Made by a program: the position numbers and the translations under genes. From Agapanthus africanus (taxonomy: Eukaryota; Streptophyta; Magnoliopsida; Asparagales; Amaryllidaceae), in contig CM057347.1 in NCBI GenBank assembly GCA_030015575.1, positions 408,984,248-409,048,247 on the forward strand: a DNA stretch of 64,000 nt, read 5' to 3'. Under the pieces are notes generated by a model. The model was given only the letters and a program-made list of their open reading frames with translations. It had not been told where the DNA came from and searched no databases. This document shows, in pieces, positions 12,166 to 23,773 of the stretch (position 1 is its first letter; each line of letters starts with the position of its first letter).

Positions 12166-14643
12166 GAATCTACTGGTTTTCCATCCAAAGTTAACGTCCC
12201 ATTAAGAAGATAGAGCTAAGGCTTGGCTGCTCTCTAACTTTTTAGATATTTAAGTAAGATTTTCTCCTACAAAAAGGACCTATCCTCACTCAGTTGAAAA
12301 GTGGGATTTAAGAGAACTAAAGAATCGCTCTTCTTTCAAACGAGATTGCCCAATAACTTGAACCTTATAATTGAAGGACAGTGACACTCAATAAGCACTT
12401 CACTGAAGAAGATTAAGAAAGACGAGTCAGTTTTTATGATCAATTTGAGAGATCTTTGATCGAAACCCAAACCTTAAAATCAATTCGAGAGAAAATTTAT
12501 AAATTTTGGGAGAAGAGGAGGGCTGAGAGAGTTTTAAAATCCTAGCCCGAGACTCATCGTTAATCCTCTTTTTGGCATGCAATTTAAATATACGGTGGTA
12601 TTTTAAGTAAATACACAATATGATGATACCTTTTAGTAATTAGTGAAATATGAGAGGGTGTTTTTTAGTAAAATGCGCAAGGAAAATACTTCGGTGCCTC
12701 CAACTTTGGTTTCTTAATTCATGCTGCAAGTAGAATGAGCCATTTGTAGATTCAACGAATCAGAATATGGCACGTGTCGGTTTTCCAAATATTTTGTTTT
12801 TACATGTTCGAGCTTTCCTTTCCTTTCTTTTCACATGTTCTTCCTTTCTCTCTCTTTAATTATATCTTCCAACTCTTCTCACAACCACATATTATTTTTG
12901 TACTTATACTTCATTAATGTTAGTGCACAAGCGATCAAAAAATTTAAAACTATAGCCTCCAACTACACAAATCAAACTCTAAAACTATCGATTCAACTTC
13001 ACCCTCATAATGATTTTCGACAAAAAAACCCTCGTCATCCAAATCAAACTAAAAAACCATATAATTTTATTAATCTTTACTAACTTAAACTAAAATTAAC
13101 TATTTTAAGTATATGCTTTTACAATCTAAATTAATTTTATTACTATTCTTTTAATTCTAGATATAGCTGTCTATATCATATAATATAAAATTGGTTCGAA
13201 GTTTTTAAATGTTATCCATATGCATAAATACAATTCGAAAACAAACATTTAATAGGATTCAAATCTATTTCGCTTTTAGCAATTGTGATTTCTTCTAAGG
13301 AAGGCATTAGTGTTGAAATATCTTAGTTCTATAGCTTGATGCTGGTGAAGAAAATTTAAATTGTAACTTTAAAATTTGATATTTGTGGATAACATTTAAA
13401 ATGTATTGTTTAGTTAAATAACATCTTAAATGACCTTGAACATCATGCTATATGTTATTTTGGATTAAAAAAAACCTCTCAGATAGTCCACAAAATCACC
13501 TTTTAATTCTCTCTTTGGCAGCAAAAAAAAACTTTTATTTCTCAATTTCGTTTAGACAAGAGTGATAATGTGCATACCTCTGAAAAGAGATCAATAATTT
13601 TGAGAATATAGTTTGTATTCTCCCGTCAAGAAAACTCTAAAGAATCGGAGTAGGCAAGAAAGATATGTTTTAAGATATGTTTCCTATTCTACAATCATTG
13701 TTTAAGGTTTGTAATTTTTCTAAACTCGTATTAGGCATGTGCATGAGATAATCAAATAGTTAATCATGCTATATAATTTTCAAAGATCTATATATAGTTT
13801 TGTTTTTTTCATGTCTAGACATGTTTGGTTGTTGTTAGTGTATTTTGTACACAACTATAAAGTGTGCACATTATCGGGGAAGATTTAAAATCAGAAAAGT
13901 TGATGATGTAGATTGCTTGAATTGAGAAAATTCATTTGGAATTTTTAACATTCAATTTATTAAAATCAACCATCAATTAATAATATATGCACCCTAGGAG
14001 TTTTTTTGCTTTATAAGAGAAAATATTATCTATGTATTTTTCTAGACCCTAATTCAATAACTAGCAATTTTCGGTCAAATACCACTCTTCGGTATCCATC
14101 AAATTCTTCGAGTTCAACTATCAGAAAATTCAACAACTACAACAATTTATCATATTTCCATATTTTGACCATCGTATTTCTTAATCTAAAATTTATCGAA
14201 TTTAACAGGCATAAAAAATGAAGTACTGCAAAAATTCAACATATTCACATATTTACCATCTGATTTCTAATATTTATCGAATTTGAAAAGCACAAAATTC
14301 AGGAATTACAAAAATTTATCAGATTCCACAACTTTAGTAAATGATTTATCAAATTCATCAAATTCAAAATCTACAAAATTCAACTGGTGCAAAAGTCATC
14401 AAATAAGTAAGCATCTGATGCAGACTTGACCTGATATTCATCAAATTCAAAATCTACAAAATTCATCAAATTCAAAATCTACAAAATTCAACTCGTGCAG
14501 ACTTGACCTGATGTTCTTAAAAACTAATATTATAAGTAAGCATCTGATGCACCCCAATATCGATATTGGTAGACACATATTTTCATAGCAAATAAGGTGA
14601 ATTTTTTTCGATCTTGTATAATCTCTAACTTCTTCGACTTCAG
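12166..14643. other. AT-rich region upstream of the SAL1-like gene
   Basis: The SAL1 first exon(s) should lie in this direction, but no N-terminal coding sequence was recognised. Local direct repeats of about 27 bp (CAAATTCAAAATCTACAAAA) occur at about 14358, 14447 and 14470, and GCATCTGATGCA occurs twice (about 14411 and 14541). Confidence 0.45.
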
Positions 14644-16799
14644 GTTCACAAGTATTGGTCAGTCTTGTTCTTAGAAAGGAACTTCCTTCTGCGTCCTTTT
14701 CATTGGTTGCCGAGGTGGTGCATACACTTAAACAAAGTATTGAAATGCTTTATGATTTTCTCACAATAGTACCTGAAAAATATGATACCTTGCTTTATAT
14801 GACATATTTTATAGGATTCAGGGGACTTGAGGACAGTGGTGCTCAAGAAACATTGAAACGCATTACAAAACTTGTAAATGGTACTATATCTACTGAAGTA
14901 CATATGATATTTCCTTATCTGAGGAAGATGTACTTGTCGCCGATGATAGTGGCAAATCTGAAGGAGGTCCTCATGGACGACATTGGGTATTGGATCCTAT
15001 AGATGGATCGAAAGGGTGAGCATTGCAGATTAAACATCAAGTCTATGACATTTTTGTTCAATGCTTTTAGTGCATGCTTCCTTGCAATTAGTTTGAATGG
15101 TTGCTGCTCAATCTGCACCTATCTCAATAGCCCACCAATAATCCGATGATTGAAGGTTGCTTGATTGTTTGCTTCAAATTCAGATGGTTATGCCATCAAT
15201 TGAAAAACTAAATCATGTTCTAGGAAAATCTTTAAATTGTTGTATGCACCATAATTTAGAGTTTTAACAACAAAGTGATTTCACACAAACTATATTATTT
15301 CTCAGATTGGTGTATTTGATGGGTTCTAGTGTTGTACGATTATCTGCCTGATAACAATGCACATACATTTTTATACGAGAGTTCTGAAAAAGCATTGTCA
15401 CTTGTCAGATGCCATATAGGATTTATCGCATAGTTCTAGTGGAGGATTGAATAACATGGATATATATTGTGTATCCTGCATGAATTAATATAGCTAAATT
15501 CGAAGGGAAGCCTACCTAAGTTTCATACATTAATATCCAATTTTCTTTGCTTCCTTTTTTCAAATTATGTTTCCTACACAAATGATGTTAGTTGACTGCT
15601 CTTTCTAGTCTCACTTATCTTAGTGAAAATTTAGGTTCTTAAGAGGAGACCAGTATGCAATCGCACTTGCATTGCTTGACGAAGGAAAAGTGGTTTTGGG
15701 TGTTCTAGCATGTCCGGATCTTCCTCCAACACCAATTGGCAGGACGAACAAAAACTCTCTTGAAAACCAAGTTGGTTGTCTGTTCTCTGCTAGAATTGGT
15801 GCTGGAAATGATATGCAGTCGTTGGATGGCTCACCACCTACAAAGGTCGGTATAAGATATTGGTTTATGCATTATTTTATATATGCTGCAAAAATAATGT
15901 TGCTGATTAATTTAACATGTGCCTTTCAGGTACATGTTAGCACTGTTGAAAACCCCGCGAACGCATCATTTTTTGAATCATTTGAAGCTGCACATTCCCT
16001 GCATGACTTATCTAGCTCTATCGCTAAGGTACTGCAGAATTCTCAGTTTTTGTCCCTTCATATTTGTAGATATGCTCACATTGAATTCTTCTTATGTCAA
16101 GTAGAAGCTTGGTGTTCAAGCATCACCAGTGAGAATTGATAGCCAGGCAAAGTACGGTGCTCTGTCTCGACGAGATGGTGCCATATATTTACGATTCCCG
16201 CATAAAGGTTATCGTGAGAAAATATGGGACCAGGCAGCTGGCTGCATTGTTGTGACAGGTATAGATATGGATGTAGCAACAATTGTTACTTGTGTTTTTT
16301 CTTAGTTACAATTGCAGTCAAGGGGTGGCAAGCTTGAGCCGATCCAATAGCTTCACCCGAAACCGACCAAACTAATTGGGTTTTGGTCACTCATTAATGG
16401 GTATTAGATCATAGATGGGTTGATACATAATCTGATACACCAAACAAGGTTTAGAAGGCTGAATAATCTGCTTTTAAAATGTTTTGGTTACCAAATAGCA
16501 ACCACATCAACTTGAATTAAAAGACCAAATGGAAGCATAACATATACAAATATGCAGGTGAATGATCAGTTAATCGGGCACATATCTGATGTGTAAAGCC
16601 TTCCCAATATCCGAAAACGGTATCCAAACTCAATATCCTCCGAAGAAAGACTACTACTCAATTTTTGCCGTAATTCCGTATGATCCAGTTATGCGACATA
16701 CTGGTTGGCCTGACAGAATAGAAAGTCTTGAATTAGATTGTTTTTATTTCCTGTTAAAGTTTAGTTACTAATATTAAAAGGAAAAAAACAACTATAAAA

Positions 16800-16925
16800 C
16801 GTTATCTGGGTAACAGTTAGTGGGTTGATTTGGGTTTTCTGATTATGATCAAAAGGGTCAGGGTCAGGAAACTTTATATATATAATAATAGGATTGGGTC
16901 AGCTTTACAAAATCGTAATGCGAAT
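16800..16925. repeat. Left copy of a 125-bp direct repeat flanking the LINE fragment
   Basis: GGTTTTCTGATTATGATC, GGAAACTTTATAT and GGGTCAG(C/T)TTTA recur in the same order at 17695-17820. The two copies lie either side of the LINE fragment within the last SAL1 intron. They are too long for a LINE target duplication and diverge by roughly 15%. Confidence 0.7.
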
Positions 16926-17690
16926 GTCAGTACAAATCATAATACAATATGTCATTTGCAAACTTTTGAGTAGATACATCTTTAAGATTACCTCTAAGAT
17001 TAGGCTTTGAAAAAACTCCATTTTCCCTCCTCTTGGACATCATACTGAAGAATACATCAACAACCAAAATAAATAGCATTGGGGAGAGAGGGTCCCTTTG
17101 TTTGAGCCCTCTGCAGCATTTGATCTCGTTAGCATCCACACCATTAACCTATGAATCACGGATACTTGTTAATGTCTCACGAATCGTCTTCGATCACGTA
17201 TCGGAGTCCGAAACTCTCGAAAACTCGCGGATTCTTTCGGATTCGCTCGAACTTGTAAATGTCTAACCAACCTCTCTCGAATCGATGCCTCTTCTCTTTC
17301 TCTCGAATAATTAAGGCTTTCGAAAATATGAAAGTGCATTGAATATATATATATATACTGTATCCTAATTTTTTGGGAAATTGTGAATCCGTGAATCCAT
17401 ATCGTATCCGTATCCGAACCCGTGCTACATAGCCATTAACGATGACTGAAGTCTTAGGATCCATTGTCACCAATTGGTTGGGAATCCTCTAGCTTGAAGA
17501 AGAAGAGAAGAATAAAATCTAATTGATTGAGTCAAAAGACTTTTCTAAAATCAATCTTCAAAGTATTCTGTCTCGAACAATTACTCATGAGCAAGAATGA
17601 AGCTATCAATAGTGGAGAGACCTTTAAAATGGCAGTTTGTGAAGGATCAATCAATTGAGGCAGAAAAGTGGCGAATCTATAAAACATCAC
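16926..17690 (-). mobile_element. LINE reverse-transcriptase fragment, minus strand
   Basis: Read on the minus strand from about 17690, the fragment shows ILKG, IDSFILAHELFETEYFE, then KVFDSI, KTSVIVNG, and, beyond a hAT-like insertion, RGLKQRDPLSPMLFILVVDV. These are the ordered RT motifs of plant LINEs. Frames change several times. It sits in the sixth-exon intron of the SAL1-like gene in antisense orientation and is interrupted exactly at VNG/DANEI by the 17149-17432 element. Confidence 0.8.
17149..17432. mobile_element. hAT-like non-autonomous element (copy 2) with 8-bp TSD
   Basis: The termini are CTATGAATCACGG (17149-17161) and CCGTGCTACATAG (about 17420-17432), which are inverted repeats. 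CCATTAAC is perfectly duplicated at 17141-17148 and 17433-17440, the 8-bp size typical of hAT elements. It is the same family as 4469-4843 in reverse orientation and splits the LINE RT frame. Confidence 0.8.
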
Positions 17691-17694
17691 TTGG

Positions 17695-17820
17695 GTAAGG
17701 GTTAGTGGGTCAATTTGGGTTTTCTGATTATGATCGGATGGGTCAGGTTAGGAAACTTTATATGTTTAATAATCGGATCGGGTCAGTTTTAAAAAACCGT
17801 GATGCAATTGTCTGTACAAA
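17695..17820. repeat. Right copy of the 125-bp direct repeat
   Basis: Partner of 16800-16925, sharing GGTTTTCTGATTATGATC and GGAAACTTTATAT. It ends about 75 bp upstream of the last SAL1 exon. Confidence 0.7.
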
Positions 17821-18245
17821 AGAAACTTAATTAAAATATATCTTCTTTTCTGAGCAGTTGCTAGAGTTTTAACTACCTACTGCTGACAGTATGCAGAAGC
17901 TGGTGGCATAGCCACTGATGCTGCAGGAAATGAATTGGACTTCTCAAAGGGGAGGTATCTTGATCTTGATACAGGCATCATCGTCACTAATAAGAAGCTA
18001 ATGCCAAAACTCTTGGATGCAGTACAAACTTCCCTTAAGCAAAAATTGCAAGCTGGTTCGCCTTTGTAATCTTGTCCTTAGCAAGTTATCTATAGAAGTT
18101 TAGAGTCATCATCTATTCTTGTTTTGTTGTTTTGAATTGAAACCAGATTTATTTTGAATGAAGCTGAGTTTTGCGGTTCATTGTGAGCCTAATTCGGTGA
18201 TTTGGGAGCTTTTATTACTCAAGATTGGTTTGTTGCATTTATCTT

Positions 18246-18330
18246 GTGTTTGGTGCAGTTCAGTCAAATCTGAAAATATTATCTAGTGTGTTTGGTGCAG
18301 TTCAGCTGAATATGAAAATATTATCTTGTG
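18246..18330. repeat. 42-bp tandem duplication in the SAL1 3' flank
   Basis: GTGTTTGGTGCAGTTCAG followed by TGAAAATATTATCT occurs at 18246 and again at 18288, with three or four mismatches. Confidence 0.85.
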
Positions 18331-18604
18331 ATAATCAAATGATTTTACTTTAATGGGTATTGATTTTACGCTTGATTGTGAAGTGTGAGTTTGTTTATTT
18401 ACATTTTACATTATATCTTTTTCCCTATATTACATTTTATAATAAAATAATTACATAAATAAGACTCGTGTGGATGCTAACCGTTGTAAAGGTTTTGCAA
18501 GCAGATGCACCTCTTCATGCAAGGGTATAGAACCCTTCATTTCCATTGGACTTTCTAAGGTTTAGATCATTCTAACACTCTTTTCTATCTTTTGTGTCGG
18601 TGTG

Positions 18605-19361
18605 TGACGTGACCGGGATCACGCCGAGATGTTACCTTCCGTAGATCCTCTGGGAGCGACGATGGACGGCTGAGATTGGAGTTGGAGGCTGGCTCCTGAA
18701 GCGTGTGGATCTCAATGGGTTTGAGGTTGTTGTGGTCGAGCTACCTGCAAGAAAGTCCCGGGGTGGTTGTACCACTGAGGACCCTCCGACGATCAAGTTA
18801 GACCGGATATCCGAGCAGAGTAACGACTTAGTGGAGAAAAAAAGACTTACTTGAACCGTCTGAAGGAGGGGTTTAAATAGCAGAAGGCAGGTAGGCGCGA
18901 GAATCACGCCGGCTGTTACGCTCCCGATATCACGCCCGCGTGATGGGCGAGATCCTGTATTAATAACGAGACAGGCTTGTTAATGGAGGATCATGATGGC
19001 GTGGAACATGGGATGTGGCCGGCGGATATCTCGCGTATGGCGAGATTCGCGGGATGGCGGTTGCGCCTGTGAGTGGTGCCGTTGGTAGGTCGATGAGACC
19101 GAGGAAGATGAGCTCGGCGGGAGAGCTCGCGGACGAGCGGGAGAGCCGAGCCATCTTGGTTCTGCGGTAGCTCGGAGACGAGCTAATAGGGCCGAGGAGG
19201 CCAATTGTGCAGGGGCTCGGATGTGAGTCAACAGTTGTTTGCTTGTAGGACGGGCACAGGAGTGGCCTGGTCGGCCACTGTAGGTCCTTTCTTGTGAGCT
19301 TCGGGACACGTCATCAGCCACATTTCACAACCTGGGAGATCACCGATATTGAGCATCATCA
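18605..19361 (+). mobile_element. Solo LTR, 757 bp, TSD GTGTG
   Basis: The segment starts TGACGTGACCGGG and ends GAGCATCATCA. GTGTG is present immediately before (18600-18604) and after (19362-19366). It is GC-richer than the flanks and contains a promoter-like TTTAAATAG at about 18869. It aligns over its whole length with 39748-40556: shared blocks include GAAAGTCCCGGGGTGG-type and CCTCCGACGATCAAGTTAG sequence and the same terminal GAGCATCATCA. No internal region accompanies it, so it is a solo LTR left by recombination. Confidence 0.8.
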
Positions 19362-19366
19362 GTGTG

Positions 19367-20049
19367 CGAGTTTGGATTGAAAATCAGGCACCAAACTATT
19401 CTCAACATACATAATAATATCTAGGCTAATTATCTAATCATAGGAGGACGAATTTGCGGATACTCTTTGAGGTACAAGATGAAAATATTGTATTAAGAAA
19501 AGAATAAATCATAATTTCTCGATTCAAACAGTGAATTCATCCAGTAACCAAAAACAAAATACAATTTCTATAGAATTTAAAAAGAGATCAAAGCCATAGT
19601 TTGGCTATCAAACTCCCAAAAATGTATTTCTAGTTAGGTGGGAAAATCTAAAATAAAACATAGAGGGATCAAAATTTGAATCCAAAACAAAGAACAAGAA
19701 AAATTATATTATTTCTTTCTAACTCAAAGTCAAAAATAATGAGTAGCATATACATGAATTAGAGCAGGTTGAATTGAGAATAGAGTTCTCCAGTAGGATT
19801 ATTTCCCCATGAAAACTCAAGTAAATTGTTAGATGATCCCTCGATGTTTCATCGTCTCTATACATTAATAATACTTTAATGTTTTATTCCTGCAGTTTAA
19901 TACCCTAACTATTTCACCGGTGGGTCTGTTGCGGAAAACTCGAGACACGGAGATTCCTTGATGCTGCATGACAAACAATTTTCATGATCCACTCTTCAAA
20001 TTTGAGCATCTTGATGGAGCTTCACCAATAACTTCAGTCATAATTTTCA
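19367..20049. other. 3' flank of the PPR gene
   Basis: AT-rich and without recognisable features. It should contain the PPR 3' untranslated region, read on the minus strand. Confidence 0.4.
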
Positions 20050-22019
20050 TCAAGAAAAGGAAAAAAACTTTGTTTTAACTCCCATCATCTCATCAACAAG
20101 CACATGAAGCATCCCATAAATCTCTTCACTTTTACAATGAGACTCATCCCCAGCTCCAAACACATTCTTCACACTCCTGACCTCAATCCAACTAAACCCT
20201 GCATCTTTCCTCAATCCCTTCCTCTTCATACCGATCCGAACTCTCTTCGCCTTGTCCCATTTCCCCGCCGCTGCATAAATATTCAACAATGTCGCATATC
20301 TCGCACCATTTTCAGGCTCAAGCTGAAACAAAGTCTCCGCAGCTCTTTCTCCGATCTCCAAATCTCCGTGAACTTGGCATGCGCCTAATAGAGCTCCCCA
20401 TATGCTTATATTAGTCAAAGGCAGGCTTTCTATCAACTCCATTGCTTCTGCCAGCAGTCCCTTTCGCCCTAGAGCATCTATGAATGCTGCGTAATGTTCA
20501 CTGTTTGGACACACATTATATTTTCCCTGCATCAGTTTCAACAATCCACGAGCTTCAGGGACTAGTCCGGCATGGCTACAAGCCGATAGCATGCCTAGGA
20601 ATGTTACATGGGTTGGGGCAATGCCAGATTGAACCATTTTTTCGAATGCCTGCAGCGATTGCATCGCAAGCCCGTTCTGAGCTAACCCAGTAATCATCGA
20701 GTTCCAAGAGATTGTGTCGCGCTCAGGCATCGAATTGAACACTTTCGTAGCTGATGACATATCGCCACATTTTGAGTACATGTCGATGAACGCGTTGTAA
20801 GTGAAGATATTAAGGAAACCGCTTCTTCTAGCAATATAGCAATGCACTTGTTTACCTCTCAAGATCAATCCTAACCTTGCGCAAGCGCTCAACACCGAAA
20901 CAAGAGTAAATGGTGTAGGTGTCAATCCTTCATCGATCATCTCCTCAAACAGTTCGATTGCTTTATCCTCGCCATTGTTCTGCTCATACCCAGATATCAG
21001 AGCGGACCAAGACACAACGTTTCTCACCGGCATCGAATCAAACACTTTTCTCGCCTCTTCGATTTTCCCTATTCTTGCATAACCCCCAATTAAAGAAGTC
21101 CATGAAAATACATCTTTTACCGGCATATCAAAAAACATTTTACACGAGGATTCGATATCCCCACACTTTGCGTATCCGTCCACAAATACATTGCCCATTA
21201 TCAGATTCATCTCCAACCCACCCAGAACAACCGACGCGTGTACCTATCGAAAATCTTTATTAAAACATACAACACTAAAAATTAGCTATTCAGTTTTATA
21301 TTTTTCATTTAGCATCTTCAAGATTAAACACCTTTAAAATGTTGTTTATGACGCATAAATACCATGAACTTTCAAGAAATATCTGAATTAAATACGACAT
21401 GTCCAGTAACATTGTACCCGTAGCATTTATTTGCAATTTACTAAGTCTTTAAGCTTATTTATCTGAATCATGCAGAAATTTGATCATATCTCATGAAACA
21501 TAGGCAACAATGCAGCAGAAGGATACTTCCAACAGGTACCTGTTTCAGCAACCTCAGCTCTCCAAGCCCGGTACAGGCAGCGGCTACGGCAACCACCGTA
21601 AACCGATCGAAACGCAAGCAAGAGTCCATGGTTTTAAACACAACCAAGGCCTGTCTGTAGCGGCCGCAGCGGCTCAGAGAGGAGATGACGGTGTTGTAGG
21701 AGACGATATTCCTTTGGGGCATTCCGTCGAAGAGGTGGAGGGCGGCGGGGAGGTCGTGGGAGGAGAGGGAGGAGAGGAGGGTGTTGAAGGAGTGGAGGTT
21801 CTTGAAGGGGGTCTCGTGGAAGGAGCGGAGGGCGGAGGAGGGGGAGGGGAGGAGGAGGGAGTAGAGGCGGGTGAGGTGGTTGGAGAGGAAGGTGTGGCAC
21901 GTGAGGGATGTCTTTATGAGGTGGGAGTGGAGGAGTTGCGTCAAGGGGACGGATTTCGAAGCCAGACATTGCTTTACCAACGTGAGGTAGTCTGAGATGA
22001 GGTACGTTTTATGAGGCAT
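20050..22019 (-). CDS. Pentatricopeptide repeat protein, PLS class, E/E+ type, two exons
   Basis: Exon 1 is 22019-21540 (160 codons, starting MPHKTYLISDYL; an upstream in-frame ATG at 22151 is less likely). Exon 2 is 21243-20050 (397 codons plus stop). The 296-bp intron has donor CAG|GTACC and acceptor ATAG|GT and falls between the residues of an otherwise continuous LLKQ/VHASV motif. The 557-residue product has PLS-type repeats with phrases such as DVFSWTSLIGGYARIG, NVVSWSALISGYEQN and DTISWNSMITGLAQNG. An E motif (NISIWGALLGACQVHG) and the beginning of E+ (GFSWIEVRSVKNVF, HCKSEEIYGML) follow, with no DYW domain. Such proteins bind organellar RNA and usually specify C-to-U editing sites, recruiting a DYW deaminase in trans. 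The N-terminus looks suitable for organelle targeting but is short. It is the only apparently intact host gene of the window. The exact orthologue is not assigned. Confidence 0.88.
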
Positions 22020-22129
22020 TTTGATTTTGATTTTGGGACGGTTTTTTTGTTTTCTTGAATTTGAAGGCGTTTTATTATGACGCCATTGACAAGGAAGTGG
22101 CGGAGGAAATCGGAGGGAAATGTATCCAC

Positions 22130-22262
22130 CGGTTATAATACAAAGTTGCAAACATAACCAATGAGCGATGGCTTAGTTGCCATGGGACTCCCCTTTTTTG
22201 GAGACTAAAGTGGGGTACGATCCCCACCCGGGCTTCACTGGTTATAATACAAAGTTGTAAAC
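22130..22262 (+). mobile_element. Short tRNA-like retroposon with 23-bp target duplications
   Basis: GGTTATAATACAAAGTTG followed by (C/T)AAAC occurs at about 22131-22153 and 22240-22262 with one mismatch. The 86 bp between them carry a pol III A-box-like TGGCTTAGTTGCC (from 22169) and a B-box-like GGGTACGATCCCC (22213-22225). Long TSDs plus a tRNA-like head indicate a SINE or a retroposed tRNA-related RNA. It sits about 110 bp upstream of the PPR start codon. Confidence 0.6.
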
Positions 22263-23600
22263 CTATGGTTGGTACGTATCGGGCATGACTTGTAGGCCCA
22301 TGCAAACAAACTAATAGCGTTTATTTACATTTAGTTGAAAAGCTGAAATTTGCACTTAACCCAATAAAACAAAATTGGGTTTAATTTTTTTCCTTCCATA
22401 AGAACTTTTTTATGCCAAAAATGTCTCTCTAATAAATTTAATTGAATAAACTATTATTTTTATTTTCATTTTTCCCAAATCCAAAAGCTGGGTGATGTTT
22501 TGATTGACTTTTAAAAAAATTTAAGGAAAAAAGGTTCTGAGGAGAAATTATTTCTTTTAGAGAAGTAGGAAAAGAACATTAGAAGAAAGGCTTGAAGGTT
22601 ATTTTCGGAAATTTACACCAAAAAACCCTACTATTGTTAAATATTTTGAATAATGTGCATGTTTTTTAGGTTTAGAGAGATTTCCTGCTTTTTGGGCAAA
22701 GTAAATGAGATTTCTTGCATTTTAGCCCATATATTATCAGCGCTAATTTCTACCTCAAAGATTATGGAGGTATCTGCACTCTCGTATTTAATTATAATTA
22801 GATTATCTGAAAAAAGGAAGATTCTTGTATCCAAGATGATCCGTTTAATTGACTTACTTGATGAGAAAATCCTACAGAATCAATAACTCTAAAGTCTAAA
22901 ATTAGCTTTTAAAAAAATATTTTAGGTGATTATAATACTTTACAGAAAAATAATTATAATAGATCTAAAATCTATGTATTTAAATTACATAATTTTAGAA
23001 ATTATGTTTAAAAACCATAACTGATCTCTCAAATCTTTTAATTTAATAAATTAATAACAAATAAAAGTAATTAAATATAGAAATATATGGCAGCCTTACC
23101 TTAGGACCAAACTTAGGACCAAATCGTAACTTGGTGAGAGCCTTGCTCAATCGCTTCCTATCCATTCCTAGGTTTTAATACCCGTGAAATTAGTAGGCAT
23201 GGTAATTTGTTAGCCATGCACGAATGTAATTGCCCTTCGACGAATTTCATTGTGTGTTTTGGTTTTTGTTTGATTTTTGTAAGATAAGCCATAACGGCTT
23301 TCGCAGTTTTCTGAAACGGGGTTTGTCTTGCACATTCTCTTTGTGTTCAAAGGAGAGGGTGAAAAGCAATATGGTGATGCATGCATCATACAAAAACACG
23401 CAAGGTTTCATGAAAATCGTTTTATGCAAGGTTTTGAAAAAAATGGGCTAATACAACTTCAAGGATAATAAATACCTAGAGGTATAGGCACCACCATTCA
23501 AGGCGAGGTTTTCGAAAATGATTTCTAGCGTTTAAAACAATGTTTTGACACTATCAAACTTTCCAAGCAATGACAAAGTTCACTTGGGACACGATTGTTC
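22263..23600. other. AT-rich intergenic stretch
   Basis: No gene recognised. Short frames (for example 22653-22886 and 23230-23451, plus) lack any family signature. Confidence 0.4.
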
Positions 23601-23639
23601 GCGAATTTTAGAGCAATAATAGGGATTGGCACCAATTTT

Positions 23640-23773
23640 AGCACGACAGTGTATATTACACCGGTTTATATGTGTTGTTGCTCTTGAAGTGATGTCAGTG
23701 AGATGGATGAGGCTTCACAGTGTCTGTCACACTCGTTGTTGGGACTGGAGTGGATCAGCTTCGATGGTGAATG
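23640..23773. repeat. Irregular minisatellite, left part (host of the first nest)
   Basis: The motif GTGTNTGTCACACTGG appears as GTGTATATTACACCGG (about 23649) and GTGTCTGTCACACTCG (about 23718). The last unit is cut at GAATG (23769-23773) by the long solo LTR and resumes at 38931 after the same GAATG. Confidence 0.7.

Larger units (their letters stand above)
14644..18069 (+). pseudogene. SAL1-like 3'(2'),5'-bisphosphate nucleotidase / inositol polyphosphate 1-phosphatase, 5'-truncated
   Basis: SAL1 enzymes hydrolyse PAP to AMP and limit PAP-mediated stress signalling in chloroplast and mitochondrion. Exons with GT/AG borders: 14644-14714 (SLVLRKELP, SFSLVAE), 14832-15015 (DSGAQETLKRITKLV, ending in the metal-binding DPIDGS motif), 15635-15845 (LRGDQYAIALALLDEGKVVL), 15930-16028 (VENPANASFFESFEAAHSL), 16105-16258 (RIDSQAKYGALS, the IWDQAAG motif) and 17897-18069 (EAGGIATDAAG through RYLDLDTGIIV to TAA at 18067). 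The order and motifs match the inositol-monophosphatase superfamily. Oddities: the first roughly 45 residues are not present in the window, and exon 14832-15015 has a one-base loss near 14899, so the KLVNGTISTE part and the SLSEEDVL part lie in different frames. It is either a recent pseudogene or a functional gene with a missed upstream exon and an assembly error. Confidence 0.85.

Noticed and set aside
21510-21995. Gly/Glu-rich 161-residue frame on the plus strand
   Set aside because: Antisense shadow of PPR exon 1, caused by its codon bias.
22168-22236. A functional tRNA gene
   Set aside because: A- and B-box-like motifs but no cloverleaf that I could pair; flanking target duplications indicate a retroposon.
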